DNA of 64,000 nucleotides, taken from assembly GCA_963669155.1 (NCBI GenBank), contig OZ022588.1, forward strand, positions 126,501 to 190,500. The letters are read 5' to 3'. Every line of letters begins with the position of its first letter. Position 1 is the stretch's first letter. Positions 53,101 to 64,000 of the stretch are shown piece by piece. Made by a program: the position numbers and the translations under genes. The stretch comes from Arbacia lixula (lineage: Eukaryota; Echinodermata; Echinoidea; Arbacioida; Arbaciidae). Below the pieces are notes generated by a model. It was not told the DNA's origin. It saw nothing but the letters and a program-made list of their open reading frames with translations, and made no database searches.

Positions 53101-56086
53101 CTAGCTTCTACTAGGTCTGAAGGTTATATTTCCACCTCCTCTCTTGTTTGCTAGCTTCTTCTAGGTCTGAAGGACCGCCACACCAGCCTGGTGGCAAGCA
53201 GTCTGCATGCACTGGCGGAGCTCGTCCACATCCTGGGACCGGAGGTGGTGGTCGGAGGAGACAGAGTCAAATACTTTGTGGAAGGCAGACCAAAGGTATT
53301 TCTTCTAGTTCCTCTTCTATCAGATAAAATGCTGAGCTATTGGATGTATGTTTGTGCCGTAGTGGTGCAAAAATGCAATGGGAGCAGCAATCCTGTTAAT
53401 CATTAGTGTACCAAGAGATTTCTGCTTTTTAGAATTTGTGTGTATTACTGGTAAAAGTATTCACACACAACACATAAAGAGTTGAACAGTTGAACTGAAT
53501 AGATTGGCAATTGTTTTTAAAACTCAGATATACCATGAGGAATTCCTTTGTGTTGAAAGGCGCTTAGTCGTTCTCTCTATGCGCATAGTATACAGGTGAT
53601 ACCTTCAAATATTGTCATGTTTATGCATGGTACACAGTAACCATGAAAAGTAGCATATAACGTTGCAAAGCAGTCAAGTAATTCATAATGATACAGATCC
53701 AGTTCAGGCCCATGACAAACGTTTACCTGTCGCACTTGAATTATATTTTTATTAACTTTTCAACAAATGTTACTCAGAAATTGAGACGAGTTATTAAATA
53801 TCTTAATCCAATGAAACATTTATTTTCAGTGTCACTCATGATTAAGTACACTCCAATATACGGTTCAGATATTTTTTTTCACTTGTTATGCAGTTTCCAG
53901 AGAAGCCAAATAAGGTTGGTCAGAATAGCAAGGTACCCCAACTGACTGCCGTGAGTGGGGTCATTACCATTCCGGCCCCTGACACTATCCTCCCCCACCC
54001 CACTGGAGGGCACCTAGGGGGGAACCAGGAGGGGGAGGACGGGGCCACAGGGGTTGCCGTGGCAGAAGAGGCAGTGGACTCTGAGGCCAAGAAGCTGGAG
54101 AGAGAAAGAAGGAGGGAAGAAATTAAGTTGAGGAACGAACAGAGAAGAAGAGAGAGGGAGGAGAAGAAGAGAATCTCAATGGAGAATAAGCATATTGTCA
54201 AAGGTGAGACTGGTAAAATCTGAACTGTAGTAGAGTAAAAGTGTGAATAAAGAAAATGTTCATAATGCATAGAATTTAGCGGGAACAATGATCAGAAAGA
54301 TGGCAAAACCATAAGAATGGAAGATCATATTGCAGTATGATATAAATGGCACATGGAAAATCAGGATATCTGGAAAGGAGTGCATGAGGAACCTACCTTG
54401 TGCAAAACACTCTATGATATGACTGGAATGAGAGGATATGTGCTCTCTCTACTATGACTTACATGTGGAGATCACATCAACTTCTTTTTTTTTGTCTTTT
54501 CAGCCCCCCTTTCTCCAACGAAGGATAGACTTAGTAGTCTGGCCCATCGCTTGTCACCAGAGGGCAGCATGGACAATGGCTCCTTCCCTCTCGGGGAGGA
54601 TTCGCCATCTCCCACGTCCAAGACAACGGCAAAGCTTCCAGATGATTCTTCCATCATTCACACGGCGGATACAGCCAGTTCGGATGGGGCAGTGCAGAGC
54701 GGCGATGATTGGTCAGATTGGGAGGATACCGGTACTGCAAGCACGCCTAGTCAACCAATCGAAAGTCCTGGTAGAACAGGTGCAGAGTCACACAGGACAG
54801 ATCACCTCTCATCAGAGGCAAAGGATGATTGGCAGAGTGACTGGAGTAATGATTCTGATTGGTCAGTATCAAAAGTGACATCACCAACTTCAATGAAAGA
54901 AAGCAAACCACTCAAACTTCCACATAAAGCACCTGCTAAGAAAGAAACCACATCTGCTAAAGGTACAACTAAGGCTCCAGTGGTTGAACATGTGAGAAAG
55001 GCACCTGAGGAATTTGGCAATCTGTATGAAATTCCTGAATTAAAGCTCAAAGCCAAGCCAAATCCAGAGGACGATCTCTTTGCGGAACTTGCTCCAACGC
55101 TGAGTTTCTCCACCAAGAAGACGCAAGGAGCTGAGGAGAGGACAGAGAGCAAAAGCGCTGCCAAAGAAACGACTGGGACCTCATTGTCATTCGCCATGAA
55201 GGATACAGCAGAGGAGGTAAAGTTTTGGCTATGTTGATATTAATGGCAGATCTAAAAATGATGAGAAGCTACATTATCAGACCCATACCAACACGCACAA
55301 TTTTGATACAAGTTTGACAATAGTTGGATGATATTTGTGAAGAGACATCAATGAGTAAATGTTTCAACAATGTCACAAAGAGAGACTTTTTAGGAATTTG
55401 CTTTTACACATGTCACCCGAAATCTATTTATGTTGTCAAATGTTATTGTTATACCAAGTTCCACAAAATTAAGTCAAATATTTCTTGAGTTATTGCGTAA
55501 TGAAATGCACACAGATGAATGAAGAGATAAACAGACAGACAGATGACCCTGAAACCTTATGTCCAATGGGAGATAAACAGACAGACAGATAACCCTGAAA
55601 CCTTATGTCCAATGGAAGATAAACAGGCAAACAGATGACCCTGAAACCTTATGTCCAATGGAAGATAAACAGACAGATGACCCTGAAACCTTATGTCCAA
55701 TGGAAGATAAACAGACAGACAGATGACCCTGAAACCTTATGTCCAATGGAAGATAAACAGACAGACAGATGACCCTGAAACCTTATGTCCAATGGAAGAT
55801 AAACAGACAGACAGATGACCGTGAAACCTTACGTCCAATGAAAGATAATAAGAGCATAATGGGGTTCAGTTATTCCCTTGTTTTCTTTGTGTACCTTGTT
55901 GCAAAGGAACCAAATAGATGACATAATGTTAAAGGACTTCATTACATTGAAGCACCATAAGAGCCTGTGATGAGACTTTTAGAGTGAAGTCAAGACCATT
56001 GATCATCTGTCTGTACCATTTATTTCCCCCAGGATGCAGCAGGATGGGGTGATGACGATTGGGGCATCGACGTCGACGATGACTAG
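44133..56086 (+). CDS. SCYL3: SCYL3 / PACE-1-like pseudokinase
   Basis: Eleven phase-matched exons: 44133-44315, 48757-48942, 49392-49508, 49787-49937, 50676-50781, 51856-52073, 52533-52735, 53155-53295, 53894-54203, 54504-55216, 56033-56086 (TAG 56084-56086); 793 aa against about 740 for vertebrate SCYL3. SCY1-like proteins act at Golgi/ER membranes in vesicle traffic, and SCYL3 binds ezrin (family knowledge). The N-terminus starts MG, a likely N-myristoylation site. The kinase-like domain (about 10-250) lacks catalysis: the VAIK region reads VSVFIHKH, the HRD position VSHNNVC, the DFG position LGGME. HEAT-type repeats cover about 250-435 ([16 protein letters not shown]). A charged coiled coil lies at about 498-530. 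The acidic tail has repeated D-W motifs and ends [20 protein letters not shown] at the start and the LGPEVVVGG block favour SCYL3 over SCYL1. Confidence 0.95.
44810..44956. repeat. truncated, inverted copy of the CACCCTGAA element
   Basis: Contains the reverse complement of the GTTTGATGAAAATC block and ends CAACTTAATTTCAGGGT, matching the terminal repeat of the element at 41322-41682. It lies in SCYL3 intron 1, just left of the transposon at 44989. Confidence 0.6.
44989..46019. mobile_element. non-autonomous TIR DNA transposon (1,031 bp)
   Basis: Long imperfect terminal inverted repeats: CCTGAGTCATATCGATT at the left mirrors AATCGATTCGACTCAGG at the right. Shared CCGGTGTTCGAT and CGATGCATCGAT blocks carry the similarity inward for about 80 bp. 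Flanks are AATGTAAG (44981-44988) and AATGTAAT (46020-46027), a 7-of-8 target duplication, suggesting a superfamily with 8-bp duplications (hAT, P or relatives). The interior holds CCAAT (45549) and TATATAATA (45725) but no transposase. It sits in SCYL3 intron 1. Confidence 0.8.
46090..48597. mobile_element. non-autonomous hAT-like transposon (2,508 bp)
   Basis: The left end CAGTGTTGTAGT is the inverse of the right end ACTACAACACTG, and CTAATATT is duplicated perfectly on both sides (46082-46089, 48598-48605). CAGTG-type ends with an 8-bp duplication are typical of hAT elements. Subterminal regions are packed with AGACCAAGACC-type repeats in both arms, possible transposase-binding sites. The interior contains three tandem copies of a unit of about 220 bp (46521-47160) but no recognisable transposase ORF. 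It lies in SCYL3 intron 1, 62 bp right of the previous transposon. Confidence 0.88.
46521..47160. repeat. about 220-bp tandem repeat, three copies
   Basis: Copies starting TACTTCTTTATTTCTGCATG at 46521, 46743 and 46961 (periods 222 and 218 bp); the third is shorter at its right end. They are internal to the hAT-like element and probably copy-number variable between its copies. Confidence 0.9.
49106..49194. repeat. 44-bp tandem duplication
   Basis: CACTGACCATGGCCAGATCT begins two adjacent copies in SCYL3 intron 2 that differ by one base (CCAATGG / CCAAAGG). Confidence 0.9.
49951..50056. mobile_element. MITE-like fold-back, GGGCCC terminus (copy 2, truncated)
   Basis: Matches the left about 105 bp of the element at 28515-28673, starting GGGCCCTGTTGCATAAAACT; the right terminal repeat is missing. 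It begins 13 bp inside SCYL3 intron 4, just after the donor. Confidence 0.75.
50105..50180 (+). pseudogene. decayed partial duplicate of SCYL3 exon 4
   Basis: GGACCCAGTATC, then a diverged stretch, then ATGCTGGCACTGA repeats the order of the same blocks in exon 4 (49850-49912). The copy lacks a good acceptor and does not keep the exon-4 frame, so it is probably not spliced in. Confidence 0.5.
53056..53165 (+). repeat. triplicated acceptor region before SCYL3 exon 8
   Basis: Three successive copies of GCTTCTWCTAGGTCTGAAGG occur; the first two are followed by TTATRTTTCCACCTCC and the third runs into the real exon (53155 onward). The second and third are each preceded by a CTAG acceptor. Confidence 0.8.
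55525..55842. repeat. 46-bp minisatellite, seven copies
   Basis: Units starting AGATAAACAGACAGACAGAT and ending TTATGTCCAATGGA at 55525, 55571, 55617, 55663, 55705, 55751 and 55797; one unit is 4 bp short. It is in the last SCYL3 intron. Confidence 0.95.
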
Positions 56087-56635
56087 CATATGGACTTCCA
56101 ACAAAGAACTTTCCATTGGAGACCACTGTGCTTCATCACGTTTCGTGGCTCACATCTTCTTGTGATATTATGCTGAGGTGTAATGTATGCTTGGCAAGTC
56201 ATGCATGCCATGTCCAACTGAGCAGCTCTAGTCTGCTCTAATAGACCTGTGTCTCTTTTATGGTCTTACAATACAATACAATGGTCTATAACAATAGGTT
56301 TAAAGATTGATATTCCTTCAGAATGTAGATCGAGAAAACGAGTTTAAAAAAAAAATCACATGATGCGCTCAATGCAGGGTATCTCAAAGGAGTTTGTTTG
56401 CAAGCTGTTAAGAAATGTCTTCATAAAAGGATAGTGGAGATAAAGTGTGTTAGGAAAGTAGCTTGTGGCACATGCTTCTCGTATGTCATAATTGAATACT
56501 AGAGTCTTGATTGTTTGCATTTTCAGAAATGTGATATGCTTGATATAAGCGCAGGTTGAACATCCTAATGACTTGATTGGATCTAGAGGGAGCTTTCAGG
56601 ATGGGGATGATGATGATGATATGCTGAGATGTCCA

Positions 56636-56641
56636 AATAAA
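56636..56641 (+). terminator. candidate SCYL3 polyadenylation signal
   Basis: AATAAA, 550 bp beyond the SCYL3 stop codon and the nearest canonical hexamer I noticed. A second AATAAA lies at 59590-59595. Confidence 0.4.
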
Positions 56642-59078
56642 TCATTTGAACTCCCCGAAAGCGTACCGTAATATTTGGCCATCACATCGAGCCAAATCAG
56701 TCAAAACTAAATGAGTTTACAGACAGGGCAGAAATTGGTACATGTGCTTTTTAAACTGAGAATATACACACTCAAGATATCAGAATATTTTAAACATGTT
56801 TGCAAGTCACCATTATGATGCCTAAGATTGAAAGACTATTGTATGATGATATCAATGAGTTTGAGACATAAGCACTAACAGAATCTGATTTTCAGGATCC
56901 ATTGTTGTAGATAAAGAATCCACATGATGTTAGGGTCTGGTGTTCTGCTCAACAAAGGATGAGCAGTGCTTGTGAATGGTTTTGTGCACATTTATACTCA
57001 CTCTATAAGCAAGGTCACTTGGCACTCCACAAAATGGGGGTAAATTTCAGGCTGTAAACCTGTGATGTGAATTTAGGCTATGAAGTGTATAAATATCAAT
57101 ATCGAAGATTTGCAATTATTTGCAACACAGATTCTATTGTTTATATCCATTTGCTCTCTTTTGCCTCTGGGGTAGGGAATGCTCGTTATTTATATATCTA
57201 TTTTATTTAAGTCATACAATATATTAAAAGGAGAATGAACCTTGATCATAATTTTCATTAAATGATAGCAGAGAAACAGATGAAAGAAAGTTGTGAATTA
57301 AATACAGTATAATCATGATTTCTGTTACTGAATTTTGATTATTTACCTGCATGGACAACTCTGTTGGCCCGTAATTATTTAATTTAAACCATTTTGATTG
57401 TTGCACTGTTCCATACATCAAGGAAACATTACACAGAGCATTACTTGTTTACTATGGATTTATTGAGCAAGGTTACCAAGGTAGTGATTAAGATTTCTAT
57501 ATAACTTCCTTCAAATATGCCCCTCTTTCATACTTTTGCTAATGTATTTCTATTCTATTTCTATTCTTTTTCTGCTTTCCTTCATTTCAACTCATTACAT
57601 GTGCATGTATCAGGGTTCCAGTTTGTGTGTAGAGTCTCTTCAACTTCTAATCATTAATAGAAGACATTGCCTTTTCATCCATGAAGTGTGCTGATTACAA
57701 ATGTAACATTTTAATGTTTCTGTTTAGACAGTAGAGGAAGTATGATTATTGAATGCAAGGGGGTTGATTGTGCAATACTACAAGTACACTGTACAAGTAA
57801 TATATATTTTGTATTGAATGACCAAACATGTTAATTGGAGATGTATTTTTCTTATCTGTTGGGAGATACCCTAATGAATGAAAATTGTTCTTGCATATAC
57901 ATGTACCTTTAAGGGAAGGAATTTGCTGCTTGTAAAATATACAGCTGCTTTTCTTTTGTTGAATTTGTAACTCGATTCATTTTACTTCCAGAAATCGTGT
58001 GATAAAATCTAATGTGTCAAGTAGAGGACACTAGTTTCATTGAAAGCCTGTAATCAGGCCTTGGTATTTGGATTGGAGTCTACCTATAACAGGGGACAGA
58101 ATGGCCTCTCAGATCTCTGGAAACACAATGTTTGATGGCCATTAAATTTGCCACGTACAAGTGTAAGTCACCTGCACTGTAATCTGTCAATGTGCATTAG
58201 CAGAGTCTCAATTTTAATTGGATTGACTTATAAATGAATTGCTTATGCAAATTTATGCATATTCCTTTTTTTGCCCCCTGTACTTCAATTACATGTATTT
58301 AACAAAACATGAAGCTACTTTTCAATTTTATTTATCAGTTTGTAACATTAGAAAATTGCAAAAGCCAAGCCTTTGTTTTTCTGTGTTTTGTGAATCTGTT
58401 ACGAATATCTTTGGTTTTTTTTTAACTTTGGTTTTGTATTCTTTTTGAAATTGTTACTTATAACACACCATTGACAAGCCAGGAACAATCCATTAACTGA
58501 AGTGACTAAAATTTGAAATGTTTTCTTCATGATTTATATGAAAGTAAAGAACACATCGCCTAACGAAGAAGATGTAAAAATGTATCGCGAGATTTTGCAA
58601 CTTTTACTACTTTTACCTTGTAGTCTCCCTCAACTTATGAGATCAAAATCGATGACCAGATAAACCATCACGATTTCGGTCTCAAAAGTTGAACAAGATT
58701 ACAAAGTAAACATCGCAAAATCTTTATTTCTGTCTCTCAGAATGATTGCATGAAATGTTGAGGTCTGATTAGGGTTAAATGAGGTCGTTTTTAGATCTTC
58801 CTCACCCACCATCTGAGGGGCACATAATACATGTATATTAATCAATATTGTAGTTTTGACTTGAGCTTGACACCACAAAATGAATGCACTGTGCGTAGAA
58901 ATTATCATTAACTCTCATGGGCAGTACATGTATTGTGATTTAAATTTAAAACTCAGATTTACTTTACAAATGTTTGCAATGGGAGTCCACTGTATATGTT
59001 TGCCAGCTTGATGCCAAATTGTGACAATCTGATTTGACTTTGATGTCTGTAAATTTGTTGATTGGTTCCATATATCGA

Positions 59079-59145
59079 CAGTGTTTTTACGGACAATCGA
59101 ATCCATACAGCGCACAGCACATGGATTTAATGATTTGCACACTGA
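59079..59145. repeat. hairpin repeat, copy 2 (diverged)
   Basis: CAGTGTTTTTACGGACAATC, ATCCATACAGCGCACAGC and a weakened right arm align with 12276-12344; the stem has several mismatches. Confidence 0.65.
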
Positions 59146-59267
59146 TAATATATATCCGTACATAAATGTATTTCTTCTGTCACAGTGGCTCATCTACTAA
59201 ACAGAAGCATGAAATCGTAAATGCAGTTTGAGCCTGTTCACCAACATATTAAAGTATGTATTGAGAA

Positions 59268-59326
59268 CTAGTTTGGTGTGACTGAGGTATAATACTGTAC
59301 ATGTACCCCAGTCACAACAAACTAGT
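59268..59326. repeat. inverted repeat (stem about 25 bp)
   Basis: AACTAGTTTGGTGTGACTGAGGTA pairs with TACCCCAGTCACAACAAACTAGTT with a few mismatches, around a short TA-rich loop. Confidence 0.7.
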
Positions 59327-61884
59327 TTTTGCTACGTTCTTGAAAATGCCTGTACAAATTCTTACTATCTCCGAACTATCAACCGTCTCTAAAAAGTTGG
59401 GTCTTGTAAAAGCAACCAGTAATTCCCCAAGGTCTCCAAGAAATATCTTGGTTTCTATATGAAATAAGATGTAACCATTTCCTTACCCACGGTATTGAAC
59501 ATTTCATTACCTTTATTCACTTATTGTACATTGTACACCATAGCAAAATATCCATTTTAGATGCAATGCCGTTAATTTTATGAAATGTGAATAAAGCAAA
59601 GTAAAAGTTTTATTACAGATGTATAATCGTGTGAGTTTTTACATTACTTTAACAGGAAAAACTGATTGTTTGATGGCCCAAGTATGGCTGCATGAGGGCC
59701 ATGTAAGGGCACAAAGCAGTATCTCCCCACACGAAAAATAAAAAAGTATTGGACATCATTTTTGCCCAAGTGCTGGCATTGATGCTCAACTGACCCGCGT
59801 CATACCACGACGTGGTACGTCCCTTGTAGGATATAGCAATTACAGCAATTCCGTTCAAAGTTCATTCCTCTTGTTCTTCTGATTTTAGGTACGCTGTCAC
59901 TCGGTCTAATTGAAGACCGTGATGACCGCCAGACAATTTTAAGCAGGCTCAAAAGTTCTAGAGCTCTTTCCATCCGAGTCTGTGCATGAAGTTTGCAGGA
60001 AAAGCGTAAAGACGCTACTCACCACGTCTATTTCGCTTGCATGCAGTTTGAGCCTGTTCTGCAATATTTATTAGAACGTAATGAGACCTACAGTTTGGTG
60101 TGATTGGGCTATATGCAAGGCTACACACAGAGACTCATAGCGTCACTTGTTTATCTTGAGTTTACATGGGCAAGATCACTTGGACTCTAGTCTAGCACAA
60201 ATACAATCAGCTTTGGAAGACTTAAGGGCTAATCAGCCAGCCATTAACGATATGCACTTCCTTGTAATTATCTTCTTATAATTGTTCTCACAATTTGCTC
60301 TTGTACAAAACAACTTGTTACAGTAAAAGTATTTCATGTTATTTTTTAGGGCAATGCAACCTGAATGACACAAGTGAAATCAGCAGAGTAAAAGGAATCA
60401 GTTCTGGAAAAGTTTAAAGAATAAATTTGCAACATACTAAAGGAATATGTACATGTATCACTTGTCCTGTAATTTTGCTGTGTAAAGTCAAGCTGGATGA
60501 GTGATGCTCTGTGTATCTTTGCTGGTGTATGGTTCACTTGTTATCACACACAGATACAGAGACAATCGTACACACACACAGGCTCAGAGATGATCATATA
60601 CAAAAAACAACGTTGCACTAATAAACACGCCTGTATCACAAATAAACGCAGAAAATACAGAAACATGTTAAGAACATATTCACACAGCACCCCACAAAAG
60701 TCACAATCATTTGGACACCTCACATACATTAAAATGCTGCATTCTGTATTGTGGAGGAACTGCACTTATTGCACACTTATCCAGGGCTATCATACATTTC
60801 TTTGTGAAAATATACATGTAGGGTGGTAATCTGAAAAATCAGAGGTGAAAATGTTATCTTCCCCAAAATATGTTCCTAAACATCTTAGCTTATATTGTAA
60901 CCAATACTAATGAGCGCATGGCCTGCGTTCCTATTCCCCCCGAGGCAGCCAGTAACAAATGCCCCTTCACGTCTCTCACATACATCAACACCATCTAGCT
61001 GATAATGCACATCATGTCCAAAAGTATGCCTCATGCAGTTTGGTGCATTTGTGTCACAAAAATTTTTACTTCCAAATTATTATTGCACTTTCTACAATGG
61101 AAAACATCTGATGCGAGATTCAGAATTGATAATGCAAAATGTTTATATCTCCCCTCCCCCCCCCCCCCCCCCCCACTCCCGTTAGTTGTATTCAAGCCTT
61201 GAGGCCTACAGTACTTGATGCAAAGATCCCTTGGGGTGAATCAGTAATAAGATAACTGATATTGTTTTGACAACACCTTTCATCAGCTCTACACTGAAGC
61301 TACATTATTGCATCTATATACACTGAACTTCAAACCTCCGCAATTCATTCAATATTCATTGTCCAAGTTTGCTCAAAATCTAACTTTTCTGTATTTTCCA
61401 AGACTCTGTATTTGCACCTTTTGCTATATGTTGCTTTCAATGAGTGGAATCTGGTCTCCAGTGTTATTTAATTTTCAACAAACGGGGGAAAAAAAATCAC
61501 TTTCTTCATGACTCACACACTGCAACAGAAATCACGAGAGGAAATCCAAAGGTTTTTAAATACATCCATGTGTATTTAATATCGCATTGGTCGGCAGCCC
61601 AACCTCTATTGGTCATTAGTACCGATACGGAGTTCATTGGTCATTCAATCAAATTGGGCAAGACCATCGATGGATGGCATGGTCCTGTTCACATTTGTCA
61701 GTCCAAGAGGAGGATTAGCCCCAGTGAAGATCATGGCGTAAACGGCGAGGTGATGTTGGATCCTGGCATTCAGTCTGTCTGTGTGTACAGGTAGTTGTGA
61801 GTGTTCTGGTTGGAGTGTTGGTTGGAGTGTTGATGGTAGAGATGATGGTAGGGATGGATGGCGGTGGTCTAGATGGATCTTAGT

Positions 61885-63790
61885 CTAGTCTTGGGCTTGG
61901 TTGGCACGGAGGAAGGAGGCCTTCTTCTGTTTAACACGGTCTTTGCGTTGGGCCAGGGTCAGCTTTCTTCGGTTCCATCTGTTGGGAGAGAAGGTAAAAG
62001 TGTGACGTGCATACAATTCCTCCTTGCTGTCACATCGATCTGTTGTCCCATCATATGTGAACTCCAATTGTAAGGGATTTTACAGTTGTTGCTCTGGGCG
62101 CATGGTATGAGAACACTTTAAGGAGACACTTTGAACAAGGCCCAATCATGTACATTTACCTGTGCTGATCATTCAAATAGTCCACTTCCTTTCCAGTACC
62201 AATTCATATTGGGTGGAGGGTAAAAATGCGATGTCAGCTTCTTGATGAGGGAAGCAGTGGAATAGTCGGGTTTGACCGAGAACTTTCCTTTTCTTAGCCA
62301 CAGTTCATAACTATTTTACAACCCCTCTAGGATCATGAAGGGCACAATTTGCAACACTGCATACTAGAGCAATATAAAGGAGACACAATAACCTGTGTAA
62401 TCACCCTCAGATGCCAAGTTTGAATCAGAAAATTTCATACGGTAATTCCAGCTAGTTTTGGCATATCATCATCAGGTGCTTATCTAAAGTTTGTCTGGGG
62501 GATTTTCAATTATGTTTCTTCTACAATGTTCATTTGGTTCAGAACTACACTAAACTAGAGAAACACAGTGGCAGCATACAACATCTCCACTTGCTTCTGC
62601 CATAAGATATTGGGTGCAGAGTAACTTTGTGCACATGATTGTGATTTCAAACATACATTAAAAGACACACTCACATAATCAGGAATGTGTTGCATACCCT
62701 ACATTTTAACACAGAGTGTGACAAGTTAAAAATTACAATTTTCTAGAGACGTCATCTTGAAAAACAGAACATAACAGCAAATAGTTCAATATATTTTTCA
62801 AATTTCTTTCGAGCCATGTTATAATATTCAGGAGCCAATTCTCTCTCTCGTTACTATACAGGGCGTATATAAAAAAAAGGTAATCGAAGTTCAAAGGTAA
62901 ATGATTTCAAAATTAAACACGATCACAATATGAATGTAAGTTATAATTAAATAGCAACTATTTTGCTTCCATTTGATACCATTTCCTTAAGTTATTAGCA
63001 TCTCAACTTTGATTACCTTTTTTTAATACGCTCTGTATAAAGGCCAAAGAAGAATAGGAGACGGGTCCCACAAATGAACCAAACTTCTGCAATTAAGCCG
63101 ACCAAAAAGAACAGGGTGAAAAGACTCTTTCTTACCTCTTGACGGTGACCTGGCGCTCTGGCTTGGCCTTGCTCTCTGGGTCTGCCCTGATGGCTGCATG
63201 GGCATCCTTGTACATCTGCTCCAGCTGAGGAACAAAAAACAAGCAATTGCTCAGTTGCATCAACATAATTAGTGAATCTTTCAATTTTAAAAAGCCAACT
63301 GACTGCTTTTGCTCAGCCCTGGCTGTACCACTTTCAATCAAGCATTATGTGATGGGGGGGGGGGGGGGGGGGGGGGGGGCAGGGCTATCATGCCTCTCCT
63401 CTTCTCAGATCATTTCCCCAAATAATTCACTTATGTAATGGTTGGAAAGTTATTATTTGTCACATGTCTATACTCTTTTGATTGCTTCCTTCTCGGCCGT
63501 TATGGGGAAATTTTGTATCTTATGAATGGGAAATCAGCCTCAGCACAGCACAATTTAGGACGCTTTAATTTCACTAAAATGGTTAAAACCTCAGCTCCAA
63601 ATCACAACTTACATTTTCTGAGGTGATGCTGTTCTTGATGAACTGGGAGAACTGGCGCTTGTAGGTCTCATCGTCTTCGTCCTGCAGCTCCTTCATGTAG
63701 TCCGCCACGTGACCTCCAAAGATGTACTTCCTGTGCACCTCGGCACTGAACTCGCCACTGTCAGAGTCGAAGCCCGGGAAGCGCTTGTTG
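61885..63790 (-). CDS. RPL5: ribosomal protein L5 (uL18), C-terminal three exons
   Basis: Large-subunit protein that binds 5S rRNA with RPL11 (family knowledge). Exons 63613-63790, 63136-63224 and 61885-61978 (TAG 61885-61887) have matching phases and AG/GT borders; earlier exons lie right of the window. The first encodes the stretch beginning N-K-R-F-P-G-F with F-S-A-E-V-H-R-K and V-A-D-Y-M-K-E-L. The second has [10 protein letters not shown]. The last has [15 protein letters not shown] and the basic [10 protein letters not shown] end typical of RPL5. The last intron carries a box C/D snoRNA on the same strand, as is common for ribosomal-protein hosts. Confidence 0.96.
62401..62480 (-). ncRNA. 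intronic box C/D snoRNA, predicted 18S rRNA 2'-O-methylation guide
   Basis: On the RPL5 sense strand: box C ATGATGA (62472-62466), box D CTGA (62410-62407) and a short terminal stem (CACCU before box C, GGGTG after box D). Between them AGCTGGAATTACCG (62453-62440) is perfectly complementary to the conserved 18S rRNA CGGUAAUUCCAGCU, followed after one base by ATGA (62438-62435), a plausible imperfect D' box. The fifth base upstream of D' pairs with the U of CGGU. From memory this is the site methylated in yeast (U578, snR77) and human (U627, SNORD65). It lies in the last RPL5 intron, in sense orientation, as intron-processed snoRNAs do. The second guide (before box D, ending CTTGGCAT) has no target I recognise. 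Confidence 0.82.
63354..63379. repeat. poly-G run of 26
   Basis: Uninterrupted G tract in the penultimate RPL5 intron. Confidence 0.9.
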
Positions 63791-64000
63791 CTACGCGTCA
63801 AGACAAAAACAATTCTCATTATGACAAATGATAATCGACATATCATAGGCAATTAAAACCTTTTAAATAAAAGTCCAACCTGTTAACAAACACACACAGA
63901 AGATATCCCCCAATATGGGCCAAATAATATTTGCCACGGCATGGATGAATTCAAGCTATTTTCATCAAGCTAATATCACTGATAGTACATAATAGTAGAA

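Larger units (their letters stand above)
56087..61884. other. 3' flank between convergent SCYL3 and RPL5
   Basis: The left part should be SCYL3 3'UTR (an AATAAA is at 56636-56641), and the right part up to 61884 RPL5 3'UTR on the minus strand (possible ATTAAA at 61575-61580). No protein-coding exon recognised. It contains the second copy of the CAGCGTTTTTAC-type hairpin (59079-59145), another inverted repeat (59268-59326), a diverged direct repeat of TGCAGTTTGAGCCTGTTC (59223 and 60043) and a C tract (61156-61174). Confidence 0.6.

Noticed and set aside
54551-55237. Separate 228-residue gene
   Set aside because: It is exon 10 of SCYL3 read from an internal ATG; phase joins it to exons 9 and 11.
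61444-61794. 116-residue plus-strand ORF near RPL5
   Set aside because: No recognisable domain and it lies in the probable RPL5 3'UTR antisense; likely chance.
63961-63967. Second box C (TTGATGA on the minus strand) in the upstream RPL5 intron
   Set aside because: No box D or closing stem at a suitable distance.

Overview
The window is genomic DNA from an intron-rich, AT-rich animal, most likely a marine deuterostome invertebrate, with an echinoderm (probably sea urchin-like) favoured. That placement rests on the gene content, the compact short-LTR Ty3/gypsy element with one gag-pol frame (as in the sea-urchin SURL type, from memory), and the density of simple repeats, poly-G/C tracts and fold-back elements. 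There is no bacterial-type gene organisation. I assembled coding exons by hand from splice sites, reading-frame phase and protein similarity recalled from memory; no database search was run.

Layout, left to right. (1) 476-16233, minus strand: an ABCC4/MRP4-like ABC transporter, 20 phase-consistent exons from the initiator ATG through TMD1, NBD1 and most of TMD2; the NBD2 end lies off the left edge. (2) 21273-27862, minus: a six-exon MFSD6-like major-facilitator protein (about 637 aa). (3) 28200-31420: microsatellites, a small fold-back element and a 2-kb array of a 23-bp minisatellite. (4) 31709-36673: a complete Ty3/gypsy LTR retrotransposon with identical-looking 152-bp LTRs, a 5-bp target-site duplication and an unbroken gag-pol ORF. 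(5) 36674-44132: gene-poor DNA with a (TTC)93 tract, an inverted-repeat element and a LINE-like relic. (6) 44133-56086, plus: an 11-exon SCYL3/PACE-1-like pseudokinase; its first intron carries two complete non-autonomous DNA transposons, each with 8-bp target duplications. (7) 61885-63790, minus: the last three exons of ribosomal protein L5 (RPL5/uL18), running off the right edge. Its last intron holds a convincing box C/D snoRNA with 14 nt of perfect complementarity to the universal 18S rRNA CGGUAAUUCC region.

The genes form no functional unit: they are an organic-anion/nucleotide exporter, an orphan MFS protein, a trafficking pseudokinase and a ribosomal protein. The two left-hand genes are head-to-tail on the minus strand; SCYL3 and RPL5 converge. 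The most noteworthy items are the intronic snoRNA, the apparently very young LTR element, the paired TIR transposons in one SCYL3 intron, the 494-bp palindrome beside an ABCC exon, and several small exon or splice-site duplications.
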